41,689 bases of DNA, taken from contig DXWV01000054.1 in NCBI GenBank assembly GCA_019416685.1, forward strand, positions 1 to 41,689, read 5' to 3'. Every line of letters begins with the position of its first letter. Position 1 is the stretch's first letter. The notes beneath the pieces are model-generated. The model made no database searches and had not been told where the DNA came from. It was given only the letters and a program-made list of their open reading frames with translations. A program made the position numbers and the translations under genes. Of the stretch, positions 1 to 6,933 are shown piece after piece. The stretch is from Bacteroides sp. (GTDB lineage Bacteria; Bacteroidota; Bacteroidia; Bacteroidales; Bacteroidaceae).

Positions 1-347
1 TTTATGACAAACAACGATCAAAAAAAACAGATTTTAACGGTTCTATAAAGATAGAGCTCGAAGGTGGAGAAACAATAGAAGGTATTATTAACGTACAGCG
101 CATTGACAGACAGGAAATTGACCACAGAATAACAATCAGACATCACAAGGGATCTTTAATAAAAGCACTGGCGATTTCGCTTGCCTCAGAAGAAAAAACA
201 ACAGTCAGTGTAACAGAAATTGCCAAAGAAATCAGTTCTCTATTTCGATTTGAATATAAAAAGCAGGGAATATATAAGGAGGTTGAATTCAAAACATTAA
301 CAACTGAGATTAGCAGAACGATCACATTCTGTAAAAAGAAGATATAA
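1..347 (+). CDS. Partial hypothetical protein (C-terminal part)
   Basis: An open frame enters from the left edge (codons in phase with position 3) and ends at a TAA at 345-347, giving about 114 residues without a start codon. The product is charged and soluble, rich in Lys, Glu, Ile and Thr, with no membrane segment. The stretch LEGGETIEGIINVQRIDRQE looks beta-strand rich, and the C-terminus is basic (CKKKI). I do not recognise a family. A strong symmetrical hairpin terminator follows 23 nt after the stop, which supports this being the true 3' end of a transcribed gene. Function unknown. Confidence 0.55.
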   Translation, partial: YDKQRSKKTDFNGSIKIELEGGETIEGIINVQRIDRQEIDHRITIRHHKGSLIKALAISLASEEKTTVSVTEIAKEISSLFRFEYKKQGIYKEVEFKTLTTEISRTITFCKKKI

Positions 348-369
348 ACGTTAAAAAGTAGATACAATA

Positions 370-396
370 AAAAATCCGCCATTTGAGCGGATTTTT
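370..396 (+). terminator. Intrinsic terminator, usable from both strands
   Basis: AAAAATCCGC (370-379) pairs perfectly with GCGGATTTTT (387-396) around the 7-nt loop CATTTGA. The A-run on one side and T-run on the other make it work in either direction. It closes the partial gene that enters from the left edge. Confidence 0.85.
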
Positions 397-484
397 ACAT
401 TTATCCAACGATTAGTTCCATCCGAATATTATTCCGACCTTGCCGCCGTTATCAGAAAAATATAAACTCATAAAACAAAATGAA

Positions 485-832
485 ATGAAAAAAAGAAATT
501 TGGAACCTGTTATGGAGAATGTAAAAAGGAGATGGATAAGACAAATCGTACAAGAGAAAGGGTATACACAAACCACTGCCGTATGGATGGCAGAACGTAT
601 TGAGGCACTGATAGACTGGATGCAGCACGGGCATGCAGTGATTGCTTACCGCAGGGCTATTGACGGGAAGTTTCAGTTTGTAAAGGCAACACTGGTTTAT
701 TACAGATACGACTTCAAGCGGGAGTATGAAGCAAGTAAGGTACAGGAAGCTGTGATGTATTGGGATGTAGAGGAAGGAAAGTGGAAACGCTTCCGGCTGG
801 AGAACTTTCTGGAATGGAAAAAGACAGTGTGA
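485..832 (+). CDS. SH3-like beta-barrel protein (DUF2693/WYL_2 type)
   Basis: Encodes 115 residues beginning MKKRNLEPVMENVKRRW. The N-terminal half is a basic helical segment (WIRQIVQEKGYTQTTAVWMA); the C-terminal half is strand rich (HAVIAYRRAIDGKFQFVKAT). This matches the small Bacteroidetes proteins annotated as SH3 beta-barrel fold or DUF2693. The frame stays open upstream to a TTG at 440, but the ATG at 485 follows an A-rich stretch typical of Bacteroides leaders and matches the family start as I remember it. Such proteins are common in accessory DNA; their role is not established. Family assignment is by recall, not by search. Confidence 0.7.
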   Translation: MKKRNLEPVMENVKRRWIRQIVQEKGYTQTTAVWMAERIEALIDWMQHGHAVIAYRRAIDGKFQFVKATLVYYRYDFKREYEASKVQEAVMYWDVEEGKWKRFRLENFLEWKKTV

Positions 833-848
833 AATTAGAATTCAGAAT

Positions 849-942
849 TTAGTAGTTAGTAGTTGGAATCTATGCAACATATTTTATTTTTGAAATATAC
901 CGAACGGATTCTAACTACTATCTACTGACTACTAACTACTAA
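849..942. repeat. Heptamer-iterated inverted repeat element (TTAGTAG class)
   Basis: The left arm at 849-863 (two TTAGTAG heptamers plus T) pairs perfectly over 15 nt with ACTACTAACTACTAA at 928-942. GGAATC on the left and GGATTC on the right extend the symmetry inward. The core is AT rich. The element fills the gap between the DUF2693 and DUF4373 genes and ends 5 nt before the ATG at 948. Related pieces, with TTAGAATTCAG nearby or in the arms, occur at 11641-11682 and around 24711-24790. Confidence 0.75.
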
Positions 943-947
943 AAAAC

Positions 948-1739
948 ATGGCAACAGAATTTAATGGAATCGTTTATTTTCCTACGAAAGCGGCTTTCTT
1001 TGAGGGAGCGGTATCCGAGTCACTTGAGGCTAAATATGGTATCAAAGGACCTTATCTGGTGATAAAAATACTTTGTAAGATATATAAAGAGGGGTATTAC
1101 ATACAATGGGATGAGGAACAATGTGAGATATTTGCCTATAAATTGGGAAGGGAATATACAAAGGAAGAAGTGAACAGTATAATCGGTATACTGATTGAAA
1201 AGGGATTTTTTGATAAGGAAAGTTATGAAAAGTATCATGTACTCACTTCGGTGGATATCCAGCGGGTATGGTTGGAGGCTACCAGCCGGAGAAAGAGGGA
1301 TTTAGCTAAATTACCTTATCTGCTGGAAGAGGTGAAATGTAAGGAGGAAGAGACAAAATGTAAGCAGAAAGAGAGTACGAACTCAGAAAATGCGAACATT
1401 TCTCCCGTTCAGATGGAGTTGAGTCTGGAAAATGCAGACATTTTCAGACAAAGTAAAGTAAAAGAAAGTAAAGTAGAAGAAAAGAAGAAGAGGGAGGAGG
1501 ATTCTGCTTTGCCTCCACCTCCGGCATATGCGCTCAACAAAAAGACGCACAACTATGACGGGTTGCTATTGGCATTGGATCGGATTAAGGTGACGGACGT
1601 GGGAGATATAAAGGCCATTCTGCGGATGTCGAACTATGGGGAGATAGGTGCTCCGGTGTGGAAGGTGCTGGCACAGACCTCGTGGGTTAAGATAGGGATG
1701 CCGGGAAAATACCTCATAAAGGTACTCAGAAGTGGCTGA
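948..1739 (+). CDS. DUF4373 (Lin1244/Lin1753-like) domain protein
   Basis: Encodes 263 residues. Residues 5-105 (FNGIVYFPTKAAFFEG, then YGIKGPYLVIKILCKIYKEG) match the DUF4373/Lin1244-Lin1753 N-terminal domain, a winged-helix-like module found in phage and mobile-element proteins and often compared with replication initiators. Residues 125-190 are a low-complexity linker rich in Lys, Glu and Ser, and the last 70 residues form a small basic domain ending in YLIKVLRSG. The ATG is certain (MATEFNG), but it lies directly behind an inverted repeat that could fold over the ribosome entry region. With the DUF2693 neighbour it suggests an accessory or decayed mobile segment. Exact function unknown. 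Confidence 0.75.
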   Translation: MATEFNGIVYFPTKAAFFEGAVSESLEAKYGIKGPYLVIKILCKIYKEGYYIQWDEEQCEIFAYKLGREYTKEEVNSIIGILIEKGFFDKESYEKYHVLTSVDIQRVWLEATSRRKRDLAKLPYLLEEVKCKEEETKCKQKESTNSENANISPVQMELSLENADIFRQSKVKESKVEEKKKREEDSALPPPPAYALNKKTHNYDGLLLALDRIKVTDVGDIKAILRMSNYGEIGAPVWKVLAQTSWVKIGMPGKYLIKVLRSG

Positions 1740-1753
1740 TAATCAAGAATTAT

Positions 1754-1845
1754 AAGGTTGTACACTTTTGTATAACAAGAATGTACAACCTTGCACTACA
1801 AAGGTGTACAATCTTGTATGGTAAAAGTGTACATTCTTGTTATAC
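1754..1845. repeat. Four tandem 23-nt units, each carrying TGTACA
   Basis: TGTACA occurs at 1759, 1782, 1805 and 1828, exactly 23 nt apart each time. Each unit reads roughly AAGG-T-TGTACA-NYCTTG-TATAAC. The unit at 1777-1799 and the last unit also form an 18-bp perfect inverted repeat (1770-1787 with 1828-1845). The block lies between the 3' ends of the converging DUF4373 gene and AAA-ATPase pseudogene and overlaps the latter's stop codon by a few bases. It may be a bidirectional terminator, a tandem protein-binding site or a decayed repeat element. Confidence 0.8.
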
Positions 1846-3267
1846 GACCTTCCAGTCTGCAATATTGCGGGTTTCGGAACTGAAGTTTACAGCCAGTTTA
1901 ATCAGTTTACGGGGATCATGTGCAAAGGGTTCGGCATAGCCTTTTTCCTCTATCTGCAGAATGGCTTCTTCGACGGTGCCATCCAGCTTAAACTCCATGA
2001 TGTAAATATAGCCGGAGGTTTTCAGAATCAGATCTACCCGCCTGTGATGGGTATGAAATTCGGTGTCGACATAGAAGCCCATTAGGCTACTTACGATGAA
2101 GAGTACATTCTGATAATGTTTCTCCAAGTCGGTTACCAGTTCATAGGGAATGTTGCAGAAGAAGGTTTGCAGACGGGAGAGGAAGGAATCGTAATCACCC
2201 TGCTCTACTTCATTCACAAACTTTTGGATATTAAAAGCTGTGTCTGTTTCTGACACATTGGCATAATGAGGCAATAAGTATTTAAGAAAACCCTCTTTTA
2301 CTTCCTGATTGGGAAAGCCTAAAGAATACATCTTAAAACGCTTGTCGTATCCCTTAATTGTGAGGTATCCGCTCTGGTAAATCACAGGAATCGGATTTTT
2401 GGATAGAGAATCAATACTGTCTAAGACATCTGAAGTGGTCTCTTCCTTGCCCAGACACCAGAGGTCGTAATGATATCTCTGTAGCAGATACACCAGATAA
2501 CTGGGAGTGCCTGTAGCAAACTAGTAGCTATCGGGGCGCATCGAGAAAAAGGTATTGAGCAAGCTGAAAGGGTTGTATATCCCCACAGAGTTCTCTGTGA
2601 AATGATAACCGTCATAATTGGTTTTCAGCAATTCACAGGTCTCTTCATAGGATAGTTTCTCTTTTTCGGCTAATGTATGAATGTCCGTTTCAAAATACTG
2701 ATGTATTTCCTGTTCGGTCATTCCGCAGATTTCCACATAGTTGGGATTCATCGAAAGATCGGTCAGATTGTTCAAATCACTGAAGACACTCACTTTGCCG
2801 AATTTGGTTACTCCGGTGAGAAAGGCCAGTTTGATATAGCCATCCATACTTTTCAGTACACCATAGAAAGGTTTCAGTTGATTGCGGTATACCCGTTGCA
2901 ACTCGTCATTTTCTATGGCTTGAAGCATGGGTTTGTCGTATTCATCAACGAGATTCAGTTCTTCAAGAAGAGAATTCTTATCCTCGTAGTTACGGGCGTT
3001 AAAATCCAGATGCAACACCGGATAAACGGTCCAGTCTTTTTCTAATTGCTCAATGGCGAGCCCTTTGAAAAGTTCTTTTTTCGCTTCAAAGTAAGCCTGG
3101 AGTGTGGAGATAAGTAAGCTTTTGCCAAACCGACGCGGACGACTCAGAAAATAATATGAGCCGGTTTTCGCCAGTTGATAGACAAAACGAGTTTTGTCTA
3201 CATATAGATAACCATCTCTGCGTATCTTCTCAAAATTCTGTATACCTATCGGATAAATTCTTTCCAT
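1840..3267 (-). pseudogene. AAA-ATPase / PD-(D/E)XK nuclease-domain protein, interrupted by an amber codon
   Basis: Reading down the minus strand, residues 1-248 form the AAA-ATPase_like domain (start MERIYPIGIQNFEKIRRDGY; Walker A-like RPRRFGKSLLIST). The reading frame meets TAG at 2523-2521, directly after MRPDSY. It continues in the same frame with FATGTPSYLVYLLQ and a C-terminal PD-(D/E)XK domain whose core (RVDLILK, then IMEFK) is intact. Family members have Trp in front of FATGTP, so a single TGG-to-TAG change explains the break. No frameshift is present. The family is abundant in Bacteroides and its function is poorly known. The gene may be dead, or two fragments may be made; the internal ATG at 2493 could start the second part. 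Confidence 0.85.
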
Positions 3268-3293
3268 AAGACTATTGAATTAAACACCTTGTA

Positions 3294-3324
3294 CAAAGGT
3301 AAGAAAGATTGGTTTAACAGCAAG
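3294..3324 (-). promoter_or_regulatory. Bacteroides-type promoter of the AAA-ATPase pseudogene
   Basis: On the minus strand the -33 box CTTG (3324-3321) is followed after 19 nt by the -7 box TACCTTTG (3301-3294). Transcription would start about 20 nt before the ATG at 3267. The intact promoter suggests that the nonsense mutation is recent. Confidence 0.6.
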
Positions 3325-3396
3325 CCAACCGAACTATTTAGTTTTTCGGTTTTTATCCTTATCTTTGCCGAAAAGCGAAGATAAGCTGGCACCTTG

Positions 3397-3430
3397 GCAT
3401 AATAAAATGAACTTGTTCATTTTATTATGC
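3397..3430. promoter_or_regulatory. Perfect palindrome over the nitroreductase promoter, candidate operator
   Basis: GCATAATAAAATGAAC (3397-3412) and GTTCATTTTATTATGC (3415-3430) are exact reverse complements separated by TT, so 32 of 34 bases are paired. It covers the expected -33 position of the promoter whose -7 box TATCTTTG is at 3444-3451. Position and symmetry suit binding by a dimeric regulator. There is no T-run after it, so it is unlikely to be a terminator. Confidence 0.6.
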
Positions 3431-3443
3431 TCTCAGTTTGCAT

Positions 3444-3451
3444 TATCTTTG
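3444..3451 (+). promoter_or_regulatory. -7 box of the nitroreductase promoter
   Basis: TATCTTTG matches the Bacteroides -7 consensus TAnnTTTG. The sequence 19 nt upstream (TTTA, 3421-3424) lies inside the palindrome at 3397-3430. Predicted start near 3457, leaving a leader of about 30 nt. A second TATCTTTG at 3360-3367 could be an additional upstream start. Confidence 0.55.
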
Positions 3452-3488
3452 CACTTGTCTTTACAAGTATAAAGAAAGTAAAAATAGC

Positions 3489-4025
3489 ATGGAAAATTTC
3501 AGTGAATTAATAAAGAACCGCCGCAGTATGCGGAAGTTTACCGGCGAAGAGCTCTCGCAAGAGCAGGTAGTGATCTTGTTAAAAGCCGCACTGATGGCGC
3601 CTACCTCTAAACGTAGTAATGGTTGGCAGTTTATTGCCGTAGATGATAAAGAGACATTGGAGAAGCTTTCGCACTGTAAGGAACAGGCTTCTGCTTTTAT
3701 TGCCGATGCTGCACTTGCCATCGTTGTTACTGCTGATCCGTTGGCAAGTGACGTATGGATTGAAGATGCTTCTATCGCTTCTATTATGCTGCAGTTGCAG
3801 GCTGAAGATTTGGGACTGGGTAGTTGCTGGGTGCAAATCCGTGAACGCTATGCCGCTACCGGTATGCCGTCGGACGAATATGTACGTAGCGTACTTGATA
3901 TACCTTTGCAACTTCAGGTCCTGTCTGTTATTGCCATCGGACACAAAGGGATGGAACGTAAACCTTTTGACGAAAGCCATCTGCAGTGGGAAAAAATTCA
4001 TATTAATAAATTCGGAGGAAAATAA
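3489..4025 (+). CDS. Nitroreductase family protein (FMN-dependent oxidoreductase)
   Basis: Encodes 178 residues beginning MENFSELIKNRRSMRKF. The Arg-Arg-Ser-x-Arg-x-Phe motif near the N-terminus is the family's FMN-phosphate-binding signature, and AALMAPTSKRSNGWQF supplies the conserved P-x-x-x-N-x-Q/W segment. The length fits the short NTR_2-like members that reduce nitro compounds, quinones or flavins with NAD(P)H in the cytoplasm. The frame is open upstream to an ATG at 3438, but that lies within or before the promoter -7 box, so the start at 3489 is preferred. A GTG-started membrane protein gene follows 2 nt later, then the rest of an apparent operon through Maf. Natural substrate unknown. 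Confidence 0.85.
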   Translation: MENFSELIKNRRSMRKFTGEELSQEQVVILLKAALMAPTSKRSNGWQFIAVDDKETLEKLSHCKEQASAFIADAALAIVVTADPLASDVWIEDASIASIMLQLQAEDLGLGSCWVQIRERYAATGMPSDEYVRSVLDIPLQLQVLSVIAIGHKGMERKPFDESHLQWEKIHINKFGGK

Positions 4026-4027
4026 CA

Positions 4028-4363
4028 GTGAGTGCTGCTAAAGCCAATAACAATAGAGATACATACAAGGCAACTGCTGTCACTCTGATTGTGATAGGCG
4101 TGCTTTACCTCATTGACAAGCTGATACACTTTTCTGCCATTGGATTGCCGTGGGTGATGAACAAAGATAATTTCCTGTTGTATACAGCTGTTATTTTTTT
4201 GTTTCTCAAACATGATAAATCAGTCGGACTGGTGTTGATAGGGCTTTGGCTTGTGATGAATATCGGTTTGATTGTAGCTCTGCTGGGAAGTATGTCCGCC
4301 TATCTGCTGCCTCTGGCATTGCTGATAATCGGAGGAATATTGTATTTGATATCAACGCGATGA
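4028..4363 (+). CDS. Small multi-pass membrane protein
   Basis: Encodes 111 residues from a GTG start that follows GGAGG at 4014-4018, a well-placed ribosome binding site inside the end of the nitroreductase gene. Hydrophobic spans lie near residues 15-33, 50-62, 65-88 and 90-108, so three or four membrane helices are likely. Only two bases separate it from the upstream stop, and its TGA overlaps the ATG of the DUF2520 gene in an ATGA, so translation of the three genes is probably coupled. I recognise no family-specific motif; LiaF/DUF5668-like small membrane proteins look similar. Function unknown. Confidence 0.75.
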   Translation: MSAAKANNNRDTYKATAVTLIVIGVLYLIDKLIHFSAIGLPWVMNKDNFLLYTAVIFLFLKHDKSVGLVLIGLWLVMNIGLIVALLGSMSAYLLPLALLIIGGILYLISTR

Positions 4364-5154
4364 AAAGAAGTATAGAAGATACACCAATTGTATGTATTGG
4401 TGCCGGAAATCTGGCGACAAACCTGGCTAAGGCTTTGTATCGTAAGGGGTTTCGTATCGTACAGGTGTATAGCCGTACGGAAGATTCGGCTCGCCGGTTG
4501 GCAGAAGAAGTAGAAGCTGAGTTTACCACCCACCCAGAAGATATAAACTCTTTAGCCCGACTGTATATCGTTTCATTGAAGGATTCGGCTGTTGCAGAAT
4601 TGCTTCCTGCGATTGTAGCCGGTAAACGAAAAGAAGCTCTGTTTGTACATACGGCCGGTAGTATTCCAATGAGTATCTGGGAAGGGCAAGCAGAACATTA
4701 TGGAGTTTTTTATCCCATGCAGACATTCAGTAAACAGCGTGAAGTAGACTTCCGTGAGATTCCTTTCTTTATTGAAGCGTCCACACCCGAAGATACGGAA
4801 TTGCTCAAAGCCATTGCTGCCACTTTGTCCGAACGTGTTTACGAAGCTACTTCCGAACAACGTAAGAGCCTGCATCTTGCTGCTGTATTCACTTGTAACT
4901 TCACAAACCACATGTATGCCCTGGCTGCTGAATTACTGGAGAAATACAATCTTCCGTTTGATGTTATGCTGCCTTTGATTGACGAGACAGCCCGCAAGGT
5001 ACATGAGTTGAGTCCCAAAGCCGCCCAAACCGGGCCTGCTATACGCTATGATGAAAATGTAATCAATAATCATCTCGCCATGCTCTCTGATGATCCCGGA
5101 ATGCAGCAACTTTATGAGCTTATCAGCCGTAGTATTTTCAATCGTAAATCGTAA
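4360..5154 (+). CDS. Rossmann-fold and DUF2520 domain protein
   Basis: Encodes 264 residues starting MKRSIEDTP. The frame is open further upstream, but this ATG makes a 4-bp ATGA overlap with the preceding gene and matches the family start. Residues 9-35 contain the dinucleotide-binding motif IVCIGAGNLATNLAKAL. The central part (HTAGSIPMSIWEG, then YGVFYPMQTFSK) and the helical C-terminal half are typical of the DUF2520 NADP-oxidoreductase-like family. Substrate unknown. In Bacteroidetes it commonly precedes kdsC and maf, as here. Its last codons and stop are formed by two AATCGTA heptamers (5140-5153), the same motif as the element at 13543-13672. Confidence 0.85.
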   Translation: MKRSIEDTPIVCIGAGNLATNLAKALYRKGFRIVQVYSRTEDSARRLAEEVEAEFTTHPEDINSLARLYIVSLKDSAVAELLPAIVAGKRKEALFVHTAGSIPMSIWEGQAEHYGVFYPMQTFSKQREVDFREIPFFIEASTPEDTELLKAIAATLSERVYEATSEQRKSLHLAAVFTCNFTNHMYALAAELLEKYNLPFDVMLPLIDETARKVHELSPKAAQTGPAIRYDENVINNHLAMLSDDPGMQQLYELISRSIFNRKS

Positions 5155-5162
5155 ATATCATT

Positions 5163-5684
5163 ATGAGTACAATCAATTACGACCTCACTAAAATAAAAGC
5201 CATTGCTTTCGACGTGGACGGAGTACTGAGTGCGGATATGATTCCATTGCATCCGTCGGGTGAGCCGATGCGTACTGTGAACATTAAAGACGGCTATGCT
5301 ATCCAGTTGGCTGTGAAAAAAGGGGTGCGCATTGCCATTATTACCGGCGGGCGTACGGAGGCTGTGCGTATTCGTTTCTCAGCTTTGGGAGTGACCGATC
5401 TGTATATGGGCTCGGCTGTGAAGATACATGATTATCGTGAGTTTCGTGATAAATATGGTCTTACGGATGAGGAAATAATGTACATGGGAGATGATGTGCC
5501 CGATATTGAAGTAATGAAGGAATGTGGCCTTCCGTGTTGCCCCAAAGATGCTGCTCCTGAAGTAAAGAAGGTGGCAAAATACATCTCTCACGCTGCAGGT
5601 GGTTGCGGTTGTGGTCGCGATGTGATAGAACAGGTGCTGAAGGTGCATGGAAAATGGATGTCGGATGATGCCTTTGGATGGTGA
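5163..5684 (+). CDS. kdsC: 3-deoxy-D-manno-octulosonate 8-phosphate phosphatase (KdsC-type HAD phosphatase)
   Basis: Encodes 173 residues, the usual length for capless C0-type HAD phosphatases of the KdsC family. The nucleophile and acid/base aspartates lie in FDVDGVLS (Asp17, Asp19), the second motif is ITGGRTEAV, and the metal-binding motif is MGDDVPDIEVM. The Gly/Cys-rich tail AAGGCGCGRDVIEQVL is where this family closes the neighbouring subunit's active site. The reaction removes phosphate from KDO-8-phosphate to give KDO for lipid A-core synthesis. It lies 8 nt after the DUF2520 gene and 19 nt before maf. A homologous KDN-9-phosphate phosphatase exists in Bacteroides, but there is no sialic or KDN gene context here. 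Confidence 0.88.
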   Translation: MSTINYDLTKIKAIAFDVDGVLSADMIPLHPSGEPMRTVNIKDGYAIQLAVKKGVRIAIITGGRTEAVRIRFSALGVTDLYMGSAVKIHDYREFRDKYGLTDEEIMYMGDDVPDIEVMKECGLPCCPKDAAPEVKKVAKYISHAAGGCGCGRDVIEQVLKVHGKWMSDDAFGW

Positions 5685-5703
5685 CTGCTAACTACTTATT
5701 ATT

Positions 5704-6285
5704 ATGCTTGATAATTTAAAGAAATACAATATTGTGTTAGCCTCTAATTCTCCTCGTAGAAAAGAGCTGATGTCTGGTTTGGGAGTGGATTATGTGGTAA
5801 AAACTCTTCCGGATGTAGATGAGTCTTATCCCGATACTTTGCAGGGGGCAGAAATTCCTGCTTATATCTCCCGTGAGAAAGCGGATGCCTACAGAGCTCT
5901 TATTCAACCGGGTGAATTGCTTATTACAGCAGACACCATTGTGTGGTTGAATGGTGAGGTGCTTGGGAAACCTAAGGATAGGGAAGGGGCTATAGATATG
6001 TTGCATAGGCTCTCCGGAACTTCTCATCAGGTTATTACCGGGGTTTGTTTGACTACCAGCGATTGGCAGAAAAGTTTTACTGCCGTTACGGATGTAACAT
6101 TTGCCACATTGACCGAAGAGGAAATTATTTATTATGTTGATAAATATATTCCGATGGATAAAGCCGGAGCCTATGGTGTGCAGGAATGGATTGGTTTTAT
6201 TGGTGTGGAATCTATCTCAGGAAGCTATTTTAATGTAATGGGATTACCTATACAGCGGTTATATCAGGAACTTAAGCGGCTGTAG
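5704..6285 (+). CDS. maf: Maf family nucleotide pyrophosphatase
   Basis: Encodes 193 residues, full length for the family. The signature ASNSPRRKELM near residue 13 is the nucleotide phosphate-binding loop. ITADTIVW places the catalytic Asp at residue 77, and GKPKDREGA, SGTSHQVITGV and DKAGAYGVQEW follow in the expected order. Maf proteins hydrolyse dTTP, UTP and modified nucleotides to monophosphates in the cytoplasm, and in some bacteria inhibit septation. The residues shown fit the dTTP/UTP type. It is the last gene of the run that starts at the nitroreductase, and a hairpin terminator follows at 6331. Confidence 0.9.
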   Translation: MLDNLKKYNIVLASNSPRRKELMSGLGVDYVVKTLPDVDESYPDTLQGAEIPAYISREKADAYRALIQPGELLITADTIVWLNGEVLGKPKDREGAIDMLHRLSGTSHQVITGVCLTTSDWQKSFTAVTDVTFATLTEEEIIYYVDKYIPMDKAGAYGVQEWIGFIGVESISGSYFNVMGLPIQRLYQELKRL

Positions 6286-6330
6286 TTGTGTGAGAACTTG
6301 TTTTAAAGAATAATTTCAATAAACAAAAAA

Positions 6331-6353
6331 AGGATACCGCTTGGCGATATCCT
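6331..6353. terminator. Bidirectional intrinsic terminator between maf and the RNA-binding protein gene
   Basis: AGGATACCGC (6331-6340) pairs with GCGATATCCT (6344-6353) with one mismatch around a TTG loop. An A-run precedes and a T-rich CTTTTATT follows, so it can end the plus-strand maf transcript and the minus-strand rbp transcript. Confidence 0.8.
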
Positions 6354-6377
6354 CTTTTATTATCTCAGAGTTTAATC

Positions 6378-6623
6378 TTAATTTCTGGGCAATGCTTCTT
6401 TCACTACCATCGGACGACCTGCATATTCTGCTCCGTTCAATTCTGTGATTGCATTTTTTGCTTCCGATGCTTCCGGCATTTCGATAAAGGCAAAACCTTT
6501 TGATCTTCTTGTGTCGCGATCGGTGATGAGTTTTACAGATTCTACTGTTCCATACTCTTCCATTACTTGTCTCAAATCTGATTCCTTAACGTTGTAGCTA
6601 AGGTTTCCAACATACATGTTCAT
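6378..6623 (-). CDS. RRM RNA-binding protein
   Basis: Encodes 81 residues starting MNMYVGNLSYNV. It is one RNA recognition motif: RNP2 is MYVGNLSY at residues 3-10 and RNP1 is KGFAFIEM around residues 42-49. Such small RRM proteins are abundant in Bacteroidetes, which lack Hfq, and they act as general RNA chaperones or regulators. The frame stays open for 51 codons upstream, but that part is AT rich and has no protein-like composition, so the RNP2-proximal ATG is the start. The gene appears to have a leader of about 150 nt, and long leaders on such genes often carry regulation. Confidence 0.92.
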   Translation of the reverse strand: MNMYVGNLSYNVKESDLRQVMEEYGTVESVKLITDRDTRRSKGFAFIEMPEASEAKNAITELNGAEYAGRPMVVKEALPRN

Positions 6624-6933
6624 AAACGTAAATATAAAAAAATTAATAATGCAATAAAAAAGTTTTGAGAAAAAGTAATCAGAATGGAAATACTCAATGT
6701 GGATAACTGAGGAGATACATATATGAAAGCAAATTATTATAAACCTCTTATTGTTTCGTATTGCAAAGAACGACATTTTTTGGGGATATCACACTATGTA
6801 GGACTATTTATTTGCTATATTATATCCTTTTTTGTGAATAAAGGTCATAAGTTAACGTTTGGCTCGCTATAGGTATGTCAAAAGCCGGAGAAAACTATCA
6901 ATATGCAACTTTAGAAACGCAGCTTAACGCTAA
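6624..6933 (-). other. Intergenic stretch with the leader of the RNA-binding protein gene
   Basis: This 310-nt gap holds the probable 5' untranslated leader of the RRM gene at its left and the end of the TPR gene's transcript at its right. A weak -7-like box TTCTTTG on the minus strand lies near 6770. I see no gene, no strong terminator hairpin and no repeat in it. Confidence 0.4.

Noticed and set aside
440..484. Upstream extension of the DUF2693 gene to a TTG at 440
   Set aside because: TTG start without ribosome site; the ATG at 485 follows an A-rich leader and matches the family start.
1840..3267. Two separate intact genes instead of one broken gene
   Set aside because: Both parts are in the same frame, separated by one stop codon, and together give the normal two-domain protein; the second part has no promoter of its own that I can see.
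4246..4359. Longer N-terminus of the DUF2520 protein from 4246
   Set aside because: It lies wholly inside the membrane protein gene in another frame; the ATG at 4360 overlaps the stop as ATGA and fits the Rossmann start.
5163..5684. KDN-9-phosphate phosphatase as the product
   Set aside because: Sequence family is shared, but the neighbours (DUF2520, maf) are those of the KDO enzyme and no KDN or sialic acid gene is present.
6624..6776. Extra 51 residues on the RRM protein
   Set aside because: The stretch is Phe/Ile-rich translated leader; RNP2 begins at the second residue after the ATG at 6623.
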